Shown here piece by piece: positions 25,079 through 32,306 of a stretch of 64,000 nt of DNA; the stretch's first letter is position 1; each line of letters begins with the position of its first letter. Position numbers and translations under genes: made by a program. The notes below the pieces were generated by a model. It had not been told where the DNA came from, searched no databases, and worked only from the letters and a program-made list of their open reading frames with translations. This DNA is from an uncultured bacterium (GTDB taxonomy: Bacteria; CSSED10-310; CALFER01), in assembly GCA_937951895.1 (NCBI GenBank), contig CALFER010000072.1, positions 62,001 through 126,000 of the forward strand, written 5' to 3'.

Positions 25079-27988
25079 TTACACACTCGTTTTTACACTC
25101 AGTGTAACTTCCGGCTCTTTCGATTCCGATCCGGATACCACCGGCTCCACGATATGCTCGCGAATCCGATGCATCGAATCCTGCACGGTCAGAACGATCG
25201 CCCGTGACCGGATTACCCAGGAGAGAGGATAGTGGAACAGATAGGTGAGGGGGTTGCGCAACCTGCGGACGAAGTTCCCGAGTTCCATGATTTCGGCTTC
25301 ACCGCCGAATCGGGGGATCATCCGGATGGCCTGATGATGGAGAGCCGGGTTGTCGAGAAAAATGCGCTTGAGGAGGGGATTCCGAAGGCGCAGGGTCTCC
25401 AGGAAAAAATCACGGCTGTGAGGACTCGGAATTCCGGACAACGTGTCGATGATCTGCTCGCGCAACCGCGGCTCCATCCGGAACATCTCGATCAGATCAT
25501 CCACCGCGCTGTCGCCTTCGTGGGTCCTGAGTGCCAGCACGGCGAGACTTCGGACATCTTCGTGAGTGTCCCGCAACAGATCCCGGGCAATGTCCGCGAC
25601 GATCATCCGCTTGGCGTTCTTCAACACATTGATCACTTCCTTGCGAATCCGGGGGTCCGGATCCGACGCCGCGTCGATGAACACATGCTCCGCGTCGTGA
25701 TGCCACACCTCGGCCAGGACACCCAGCGCATTCCGGGCGCGATACCAGGATTCATCGAGCAACTGCTCCGGGTTGTCCTCCCGGCGCGGGAAGATTTCCC
25801 TGTCCCTGAGACTGCTGAGCAGCCAGGCGAGCGATTCACCGGAGATCGCCGGCATCCCGACCAGCGTCTGATACGCCCGGCTCCGCTCCCGGCGCGACCC
25901 GCTCTCGAACACCTTCAACAACTGCGTGACCACCTCTTCGCTCGCGATCAGGCGCAGGAGTTCAAGCGCCATTTCAGTCACGGATCGATCGCGGGCCTCG
26001 AGCTGCCGCACCAGAACCTTGATCGTATCCGGATCCGACACGCGCTGGTAAAAATTCCGGATGATCGCGAGACGCTGTTCACGATCGCGCGTCAACGGCA
26101 GGGTCCGGACCCGTTCCTGTTCATGGCTGAAATTCACCAGAACCGTCCGGGCCATCTTGAAGTTCTTGCTCAGAATCAACCGCGACGCCATCGCACTCAA
26201 GGCATGCGCATAATGAAACAGAATGTCGTGATCTCGCGATTCCTCAAAGAAAGACTGCGTGAGCGTGTCCAGAATCTGAGTCACACTCGAATACTTGTTC
26301 CGAACAATGGCGAGTTCCCCGATCTGCGCGATGATCTCGAGAGCGCTCAGCTTCGTTTTGAGTGTCGTGGATTTCAGATCGAGCAGTGATTTGTTGAGAA
26401 TCTTCCGGCTGACCGTCCACGACAGCCGCTCGCGGACCTCGGGCTGTTCGATGATGGCGCGTTCGAGGAAATCCGGGTCGAGAGACACGATCAGTTCCGC
26501 GAGCGATCGCTTGAGTTCGGGGCCGCGCTCGACATCGCCGCCCAGGATTTTCTTGAACAGCGAGCCGATCTCTTCGATCGTGATCCCCGTCAGTTCCTCG
26601 TTGTTCCCGACTCGCGCGACAATCTCGCTCAACAACATGAGTTCCGCATGCATGGGCCTGCGCTGTGGCATTCCGGGGATGCCCGGTCTGCCGCCGCCTC
26701 CGCTTCCTCCGGGCAACCCGCCGCCTCCACCACCACCGACCGGACCACCACCGGGAACACCACCACCGCTGTCCAGCGTTACTCCTGCCCCCGCTCCGGC
26801 ACTCCCATAACCGCCGCCCCCGCCGCCGCCTCCCGTTCCCCCGTCTCCACCCGCTGCCTGACCCTGCATCGAGATGATCCCGTACTGGTAGACATCCATG
26901 GCGATGTGCGTCACGCCCTGGGCCGCGAGATACAGCCGGGCGCCCCCCTGATCCTTCAGCCAGGCCACGCTCTGAACGAAGATGGTGAGGAGATGCTGGA
27001 CTTCCGGCACGGTGAGACCGGTCGAAAAACTGATGCTCGAAATGTTCCGCGCTTCCATCAGTTCCGCAAACTGCTGCAAAAACCGCGTCTGCTTCCGTAT
27101 CCGGATCTCGTCGATCAGAAACTCGCTGCCGACCATCGTCAGAACAACGATTTCCTTGCCGGAGAGCAACGTCTGAATGACGGAATGACAGGACTGCATC
27201 AGAGGCGGAAGCCCGGGATGATCCGCGGGATACATCGATGCGCCTCGGATTGCCAGAATGAGGCGTTTGACGAGATTCTCGGCCTGCCGCGCCAACATCG
27301 TATCCGAGATGCGGCTGGCCATCGCGTCAGTACGCGACTGACCGCTCAGCGCATCGCCGCTCGCCAGCTTCTCGACGGTCCCCTCCGACAACGACAACGT
27401 ATACCCGCCGTCCTCCACCGAAAGAAAATCCGCCTCCTCGAAAATCGATTCAAGAATCGCCGTGGCCGCCGTCGCGAAATCCGCACGCTGGACCTTGAGT
27501 TCGAAGGGATTGGACTTGAGGTTGAGGAGCGCGAGCCGCATCAGGGCAATGAGATTCTTTTCCAGGAGCGGATAGCCGGATTCGCCGAGCCGGAAATCGA
27601 GAATCAGCGCGATCTGCAGCAGGATGTTGAAACGCGCCTGAAGCAACAGGATGTCGGTCTCTTCGAACTCCCGGCATTGATCGAACAGCCCCAGTGTATC
27701 CTTGAGATGACCGGATGCGCCCATGGCGGTGCGGAAATCCGTCACCCATTGGCGAGGGCTGCTCCGGAGCCATACCGGCAGATTCAAAAACAGACAGAAA
27801 ATCCCTGTCGAACCTTCGTTTTCGAGCGACTGCGTCGTGACTTCATGCATCAGGCGCGCGGCATTGGCGGCCGTCTGTTTGCGACAATACTGCGACGCCG
27901 TCTCATCACGACGGGCCCGATCCTTCAACCTTCCGAGCAATCCCACCAATTGCTCATACAGTTGTGCCCCGATGTCTTTTTCAGCCAT
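25079..27988 (-). CDS. HEAT-repeat protein with glycine-rich linker
   Basis: A 969-residue protein from the ATG at 27988 (GGGAG nine bases upstream; a GTG at 28012 is also in frame). No signal peptide, so probably cytoplasmic. Residues about 230-370 hold a domain seen in other bacterial HEAT and HD proteins (RLILAIRGASMYPADHPGLP, then EFLIDEIRIRK). A highly Gly-rich, Pro-containing linker spans about residues 385-450. The C-terminal half, about 460-900, is HEAT-like repeats such as DPRIRKEVINVLKNAKR and HEDVRSLAVLALRTHEG. No catalytic motif is seen. A scaffold or signalling role is plausible. It is separated by 114 bases from the Hint-protein gene downstream. Confidence 0.75.
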   Translation of the reverse strand: MAEKDIGAQLYEQLVGLLGRLKDRARRDETASQYCRKQTAANAARLMHEVTTQSLENEGSTGIFCLFLNLPVWLRSSPRQWVTDFRTAMGASGHLKDTLGLFDQCREFEETDILLLQARFNILLQIALILDFRLGESGYPLLEKNLIALMRLALLNLKSNPFELKVQRADFATAATAILESIFEEADFLSVEDGGYTLSLSEGTVEKLASGDALSGQSRTDAMASRISDTMLARQAENLVKRLILAIRGASMYPADHPGLPPLMQSCHSVIQTLLSGKEIVVLTMVGSEFLIDEIRIRKQTRFLQQFAELMEARNISSISFSTGLTVPEVQHLLTIFVQSVAWLKDQGGARLYLAAQGVTHIAMDVYQYGIISMQGQAAGGDGGTGGGGGGGGYGSAGAGAGVTLDSGGGVPGGGPVGGGGGGGLPGGSGGGGRPGIPGMPQRRPMHAELMLLSEIVARVGNNEELTGITIEEIGSLFKKILGGDVERGPELKRSLAELIVSLDPDFLERAIIEQPEVRERLSWTVSRKILNKSLLDLKSTTLKTKLSALEIIAQIGELAIVRNKYSSVTQILDTLTQSFFEESRDHDILFHYAHALSAMASRLILSKNFKMARTVLVNFSHEQERVRTLPLTRDREQRLAIIRNFYQRVSDPDTIKVLVRQLEARDRSVTEMALELLRLIASEEVVTQLLKVFESGSRRERSRAYQTLVGMPAISGESLAWLLSSLRDREIFPRREDNPEQLLDESWYRARNALGVLAEVWHHDAEHVFIDAASDPDPRIRKEVINVLKNAKRMIVADIARDLLRDTHEDVRSLAVLALRTHEGDSAVDDLIEMFRMEPRLREQIIDTLSGIPSPHSRDFFLETLRLRNPLLKRIFLDNPALHHQAIRMIPRFGGEAEIMELGNFVRRLRNPLTYLFHYPLSWVIRSRAIVLTVQDSMHRIREHIVEPVVSGSESKEPEVTLSVKTSV

Positions 27989-28103
27989 GCAAAGACTCCC
28001 ATGACGAGGCACTCACCCTTTGCTTCAGGGGTATTCATATCAGGAGAACGCAGTCGCGTCAAATGGCAATTCCGGAACACCCGAGTCGACTCGAACTTTA
28101 TAC

Positions 28104-28132
28104 TTGACAATTTCAATCCAGATTCATAGACT
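28104..28132 (+). promoter_or_regulatory. promoter for candidate small RNA
   Basis: A perfect TTGACA (28104-28109), 17-base spacer and TAGACT (28127-28132). It points into a 130-base interval that ends in a strong terminator and contains no large plus-strand gene. A 12-bp perfect palindrome, CGAGTCGACTCG at 28082-28093, lies 10 bases upstream of the -35. Confidence 0.55.
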
Positions 28133-28138
28133 TCAATC

Positions 28139-28263
28139 AGCATCGCTTCCGCGCATCGCTGGAGCGATCATGAATCCCGGGGATGGCACCCGGATTCAGA
28201 CAACAATGAACCTCCTTTAACCCCCTGAACCAGGGTCCGGCCCCCACCGGACCCATTTTTTTT
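28139..28263 (+). ncRNA. candidate small regulatory RNA, about 125 nt
   Basis: Predicted from promoter, folds and terminator. The transcript would start about seven bases after the -10. Stem-loop 1 is ATCGC/GCGAT around 28155-28168. Stem-loop 2 is TGAATCCCGGG/CCCGGATTCA (28171-28181 with 28189-28198, one bulged base, 7-base loop). An unpaired stretch follows containing CCTCCTTTA (28211-28219), complementary to Shine-Dalgarno sequences. The third stem is the terminator. Alternatively the interval encodes a 16-residue peptide: ATG at 28170 preceded by GGAG, stop at 28218-28220. Both could hold. There is no match to a named RNA family that I recognise. Confidence 0.5.
28233..28263 (+). terminator. 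rho-independent terminator
   Basis: GGGTCCGG (28233-28240), loop CCCCCA, CCGGACCC (28247-28254), then A and eight T residues at 28256-28263. An eight-base GC-rich perfect stem with a U-tract on the plus strand. It abuts the 3' end of the convergent sulfatase gene. Confidence 0.8.
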
Positions 28264-29638
28264 ATAGATACCCCAGCGCTTTCAGGGCATCCTGGAGATC
28301 GCCGTCCAGCAGGTCGTCCGAGCCATGATTCTTCGCATCGATCGCGCGCACCGTCTCTGCGTCCGCATGCGTCTCCCCCATCATCTGCTCTTCGGAAAGC
28401 AGACTGGGCAACATCTCCTGCGGATCCTGCGCCAGATCGAAGGATTCCCATTGTTGCCCCGGCAGATCATGGATGAGTTTGAAGTCGTTCCGCATCACAC
28501 CGGACTCGAATCCCCGCCGACAGAACCGGGCCATCGGAGTCTGTGATCCGTTCCCCTTCGCCGCCTTCAGATCCCGTCCTTCCGCTGTCGGCATCGGAGG
28601 CAGTTTCATCCATGCCAGCAGAGTCGGCACGATATCGATCGATTCGACCACGTCCGGATGAAGACCGGTGTTCGCCTCATCCGCCCGGTCATTCATGATG
28701 AGGGGGATGTGGATTTCCTGTGCATGCAGCGAACTGCCGTGGCCTGTGTATCCGTGTTCGTCGAGAAACATTTCGCCGTGATCCGCGGTGACCACGATGA
28801 GCGGCGGGTATTCGTCCGATCGGACCTTCCGGATGAGCCGCCCCACGTGCTGATCGAGATAGGCGACTTCCGCCGCATAGAGCTGCCGGATGCGTGCGAG
28901 GTCTTCCGGAGGATAGTCCTTTGCGAGGGGGTTTTCGAGGCGCTTGACGGCCTCATCGTCGATGGGTCCCTCCGAGGCGTACAGGTTTCGGATCGGGGGG
29001 GCCGGGTTATACGGCATGTGCGGGTCGAAGCAATGCAGCCAGACCATCGATCGGTCCGCGGGGTGGCCGTCCAGCCAGCCGATCGCCTCGTCCACCAGCT
29101 TTTTCGCGCTGGGATGCATCTTGTCCTCCGTCACCGCAGTCTCCCCCGGCTTCCGCAGCATCGTGGTGACGGGACCGGACTGAGCGCCCGATTTGCGCAA
29201 TTTGATATGATCGAGTCCCTGTTCGAGGCCTCGCGGGAACATCAGAATGCCGCTTGTGAACCCAGCCGTCGAAAAACCCTGCCGTTTGAGGTGTTCCGCG
29301 AGAGTCGTTTCGGTTTCCGGCAGACTGTTGGTGTTGGCCAGCACCCGGAGATCCCATGTTGTCCGGGACGTGAAGATCGCGGCGTGCGAGGGGACGGTGA
29401 GGGGTGTCTGGCACATCGCCTGGGACCATTGCTGACCCTGTTGGGCGAGGCGGTCGAGATTCGGCGTGTGGATGAGGGGATTGCCGTAGCATCCGAGATG
29501 ATCGGCGCGGAGCGTATCGAGGGTGATGATCAGCAGGGATCGAGGCGGGGCGGAGCGGTGACAACCCGTGATGGCGATCGTCAGGCACACCAGCATCAGG
29601 GTGATTGGTTTTGTTTGTTTGAAGCGTCTGATCATCAT
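28262..29638 (-). CDS. sulfatase/alkaline phosphatase superfamily lipoprotein, threonine at nucleophile position
   Basis: A 458-residue protein. A lipoprotein signal ends AITGC (Cys26), so it is probably anchored in the periplasm or outer membrane. The sulfatase fold is shown by LLIITLDTLRADHLGCYGN (metal Asp41), PNLDRLAQQG, and ITDHG-type VVTADHGEMFLDEHGYTGHG. The nucleophile site reads PLTVPSHAA, with Thr81 where sulfatases have CxPSR, so formylglycine maturation is not expected. This variant occurs in phosphoethanolamine/phosphoglycerol-type and uncharacterised members. The substrate could be a phosphate or sulfate ester on a glycan or lipid. The gene is monocistronic, convergent with the candidate small RNA. 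Confidence 0.87.
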   Translation of the reverse strand: MMIRRFKQTKPITLMLVCLTIAITGCHRSAPPRSLLIITLDTLRADHLGCYGNPLIHTPNLDRLAQQGQQWSQAMCQTPLTVPSHAAIFTSRTTWDLRVLANTNSLPETETTLAEHLKRQGFSTAGFTSGILMFPRGLEQGLDHIKLRKSGAQSGPVTTMLRKPGETAVTEDKMHPSAKKLVDEAIGWLDGHPADRSMVWLHCFDPHMPYNPAPPIRNLYASEGPIDDEAVKRLENPLAKDYPPEDLARIRQLYAAEVAYLDQHVGRLIRKVRSDEYPPLIVVTADHGEMFLDEHGYTGHGSSLHAQEIHIPLIMNDRADEANTGLHPDVVESIDIVPTLLAWMKLPPMPTAEGRDLKAAKGNGSQTPMARFCRRGFESGVMRNDFKLIHDLPGQQWESFDLAQDPQEMLPSLLSEEQMMGETHADAETVRAIDAKNHGSDDLLDGDLQDALKALGYL

Positions 29639-29769
29639 GTCGCCCTGTCCCTTCTCACGTTCACGTCATTGCGATCCGTCTGCCGGATTCATTGATCACG
29701 GAATCGCTCCCGCACTTCGATGTACAAGGGAACGGGGCGCAGGTCAACTCCCGGATCGAACCCGGCCCG

Positions 29770-29924
29770 ATCCGCCGATGACCGTTGCAATCTCGGGATC
29801 CGTCAGCGCGGCATACCATTCGATCCCCTCCGCTGATCCCGTTCCAGCAGGCGTCTCTGCCTGCTGCATATTGCGACAGGCTTTTTTTATCCGGGTGGCG
29901 CCGGCCTCCGCGCCGGCGTCATAG
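29770..29924 (+). repeat. 155-bp direct repeat, copy 1
   Basis: Identical, base for base as read, to 31711-31865. It contains an inverted repeat CAGCAGGC/GCCTGCTG (29845-29852 with 29859-29866), a T7 run, and a second GC-rich inverted repeat CGCCGG/CCGGCG (29899-29918). Similarity continues weakly for about 40 bases beyond the right end. Confidence 0.92.
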
Positions 29925-29978
29925 ACTCACCGTGAAATATTGCCAAAAGGAACTGACCTGCCCGGTCAGCCGTCCATT

Positions 29979-30007
29979 TTGACTTGCGGACAGATTGACT
30001 CTAATCT
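29979..30007 (+). promoter_or_regulatory. promoter for the repeat-flanked secreted protein gene
   Basis: TTGACT at 29979-29984, a 17-base spacer and TAATCT at 30002-30007, 31 bases before the ATG at 30039. Confidence 0.5.
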
Positions 30008-30038
30008 TCTGTATGAGTCTGAATCGGGAGGGTGTTTC

Positions 30039-31679
30039 ATGAGGTTAATCAGCCAGATTGTCATTCTGAGCATCTGTAGGATGAGCCAGGCCGCTCAGAT
30101 CGAAGATCTCGGTTTTTTAGATTACGAGTATGAGCATACGGAACTTTATCGGACGACATCTATTCTGTCGGAGATTACCTTTGAAATAGACCATGAAAGC
30201 AATATGCATGTCTTTTTCCTGGAGTCCCGACCCTCCGGATACGCACTTATGTATTTCATCCACAAGTCGGGGGTATCGGATTTCCCTCAGGAGATTCTCC
30301 TCCAGGATACCAAGTTCTGCGATCTTCGCTCGCGGATGGAAAGTCCCGGCGCGATTCATCTGGTATGGTCGGAATTGAACGATGAAACGAATGAGCTCGG
30401 GAGAATCCACTACGCTCGATTCAATCTGAGCATGCAGACCATCGATCAGCATGAGATTGTCTTCAGCGAAGAGACGGGTCGACTTCCGGACATCGAGGTG
30501 GAACCGGATGGAGACGCACATGTTTCATTTGAGTTTCGGGAGATCTCTCAATCCGGGTGGACTTATCATTATCTCGGGTATGCGCATCAGATCGACGGGG
30601 TGTTTCAACCGCTTGAAACATCCGGGTTTTCCGTGCGCCAGTACATGGGGAGTTTCCCGGACATGTGTGTCCATGAGGAAGGCACGGCCTTCTTTATCGG
30701 CGCAGGAGCACAACATCCAGTCATTTTAACTTACCGCAATGGTCAGTTCGAGTCTCCAGTGGAGATTACCGATTTCTACAACTACTATATCTCGGGTTCG
30801 ACACTTGACCGACGACGGATTATATGCGATCAGGATGGAACGGTTCATGTCTATATGGTTGTTTCACTTGATGAGGAATCTGATTTTTGGACTACCCGGA
30901 TTGTGCATCTCGAAACGGAAGACGGGATCCATTTCTCGGAACCTGAGTTTGTTACGACTGCGCATGATGATTTTCGATTTGTTTCCGATCCTTTGATTTT
31001 GGCAGATGGGACAAAAATGGTTTTTTATTTCAAGCCGACGACACTACACCGATACTACTCGATGGATCGGGGGTACGGCTATGGTAATCCTGTTACGTCT
31101 GTTGCAGGAGGATTCACGTCGGAAAAGCTCTCTCTCCCAGAGAATGTTGTCAGACTTAACCCATCGGGTGTTGATTTTTCCGTTCTCTATGTTATTTCTG
31201 TCTTCGATGAGGATGAACATCGGTACTACAACTGCATTTGGATAGCAGAATCAAAGAGAAAGCAGTATGACCAACCTTATGTAGAAATAAACACATTTCC
31301 AGCTATGGCTTTTTACTATGAGCATTTGACTCTCGACGACACATTCCGCGTTTCATTGGATGTGTACAATCCTCTATCCACTGAAATGCACGCTGACTTG
31401 GTCCTTTTAAGTGAGATTTTTATTGCAGGCGAATCTTTCTACCATTTCTACTGTCCTTCTGGAAGCACACTATTCAGTGAAGATTATTGTGGTATTCCGG
31501 TGATCATTCCGGGGAATCTGAACGTTCAGAACGCTGCCGTGTATGAAATTTTCCTCGGCGTTTTCCCTGAAGATTCATTTGTTGGAGATTGGTGGTGGTG
31601 GTGCGCGTTACTGGATCCGGTCTCCTTGCAGCCGATCTCAAATGTCTGTAACGATTTCACTGCTGTTGGGTTGTACTGA
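30039..31679 (+). CDS. secreted protein, probable beta-propeller, unknown function
   Basis: A 546-residue protein. The start at 30039 is supported by GGGAGGG seven bases upstream and gives a signal peptide (MRLISQIVILSICRMSQAAQ). Residues about 40-420 contain repeated short motifs such as DPLILADGTKMVFYF and EPDGDAHVSFEF, consistent with a BNR/TolB-like propeller. Residues about 430-546 form a separate C-terminal domain ending in a Trp-rich segment (WWWWCALLDPVSLQPIS). The gene is distinctly more AT-rich than its neighbours and is bracketed by two identical 155-bp repeats, suggesting recent arrival or shuffling. A truncated second copy of its 3' end lies at 32030-32146. Confidence 0.7.
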   Translation: MRLISQIVILSICRMSQAAQIEDLGFLDYEYEHTELYRTTSILSEITFEIDHESNMHVFFLESRPSGYALMYFIHKSGVSDFPQEILLQDTKFCDLRSRMESPGAIHLVWSELNDETNELGRIHYARFNLSMQTIDQHEIVFSEETGRLPDIEVEPDGDAHVSFEFREISQSGWTYHYLGYAHQIDGVFQPLETSGFSVRQYMGSFPDMCVHEEGTAFFIGAGAQHPVILTYRNGQFESPVEITDFYNYYISGSTLDRRRIICDQDGTVHVYMVVSLDEESDFWTTRIVHLETEDGIHFSEPEFVTTAHDDFRFVSDPLILADGTKMVFYFKPTTLHRYYSMDRGYGYGNPVTSVAGGFTSEKLSLPENVVRLNPSGVDFSVLYVISVFDEDEHRYYNCIWIAESKRKQYDQPYVEINTFPAMAFYYEHLTLDDTFRVSLDVYNPLSTEMHADLVLLSEIFIAGESFYHFYCPSGSTLFSEDYCGIPVIIPGNLNVQNAAVYEIFLGVFPEDSFVGDWWWWCALLDPVSLQPISNVCNDFTAVGLY

Positions 31680-31710
31680 CAAGATCTGGGAGGAGTGCCC
31701 CCCGCCCTCA

Positions 31711-31865
31711 ATCCGCCGATGACCGTTGCAATCTCGGGATCCGTCAGCGCGGCATACCATTCGATCCCCTCCGCTGATCCCGTTCCAGCAGGCGTCTCTG
31801 CCTGCTGCATATTGCGACAGGCTTTTTTTATCCGGGTGGCGCCGGCCTCCGCGCCGGCGTCATAG
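31711..31865 (+). repeat. 155-bp direct repeat, copy 2
   Basis: Second copy of 29770-29924, same orientation, offset exactly 1941 bases. It begins 31 bases after the stop of the bracketed gene. Confidence 0.92.
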
Positions 31866-31956
31866 TCTCACTGCAAAACATTGCCAAGAGAAACAGACCC
31901 TTCCGGTAATCCTTCTTGCCGGGGTATCTCATCAGGTGGCTGCCGATAACCGGATT

Positions 31957-32005
31957 CGCCGGCACGGCCTGTCCTGCCGTAGCTTGCGAAGGAGGAAGGC
32001 CGGCG
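31957..32005. repeat. small palindromic element (REP-like)
   Basis: Ends CGCCGGC (31957-31963) and GCCGGCG (31999-32005) are inverted repeats. Inside is a second inverted pair ACGGC/GCCGT (31964-31968 with 31976-31980). It resembles small dispersed palindromes of environmental genomes; copy number cannot be judged here. Confidence 0.45.
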
Positions 32006-32029
32006 CCACCCATCGCTTTGAATCTTGAA

Positions 32030-32146
32030 TTTCCTGAAGAATCATTTGATGTAGAATGGACTTGGTGGTGCGCACTGCTGGATCCGGTCTCCTTGCAGCC
32101 AATTTCCAATGTCTGTCATGATGCCACTGCATTAGAGTTGCAGTAA
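32030..32146 (+). pseudogene. truncated 3' copy of the secreted protein gene at 30039
   Basis: The reading frame gives FPEESFDVEWTWWCALLDPV followed by SLQPISNVC and a stop after ELQ. It is nearly the same as the C-terminal 37 residues encoded at 31566-31679 (FPEDSFVGDWWWWCALLDPV, then SLQPISNVC). The nucleotide match is high, including a 23-base identical run over the LDPVSLQP codons. The upstream part of the gene is missing and replaced by the palindromic element. No start codon or ribosome site fits. Confidence 0.8.
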
Positions 32147-32306
32147 CAGATAAAGGAGGATGAACACCCCCATCCCCGATTCCGGTGAATGTTCCGGCAC
32201 CCTGCGGATGAATCACGGAATCATCCGGTGCACGCTCCCTTTGATTCACGCACGGCTTTCCATTACAACAGACTCGTGGTCCCTTTCACCCTCCGTGAGG
32301 TGCATC

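Larger units (their letters stand above)
29639..30038. other. intergenic stretch with repeat copy 1 and a promoter
   Basis: 400 bases between divergent genes. They hold the first 155-bp direct repeat (29770-29924) and the promoter at 29979-30007. No convincing gene is present. The minus strand of the repeat carries a short in-frame remnant resembling the end of the protein encoded at 47582. Confidence 0.7.
31680..32306. other. intergenic stretch with repeat copy 2, a palindromic element and a gene remnant
   Basis: 627 bases without an intact gene. They hold the second 155-bp repeat, a 49-bp element with inverted ends (31957-32005), the tail fragment at 32030-32146, and the leader of the next gene. 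Confidence 0.7.

Noticed and set aside
26648..28129. 493-codon plus-strand frame opposite the HEAT gene
   Set aside because: The product is Arg/Gln/His-rich with no domain. The minus-strand HEAT gene has recognisable repeats and a good start.
29845..29888. Hairpin plus T7 run in the 155-bp repeat as a terminator
   Set aside because: The T-run begins about 15 bases after the CAGCAGGC stem, too far for a standard rho-independent terminator, so it was kept as repeat structure only.
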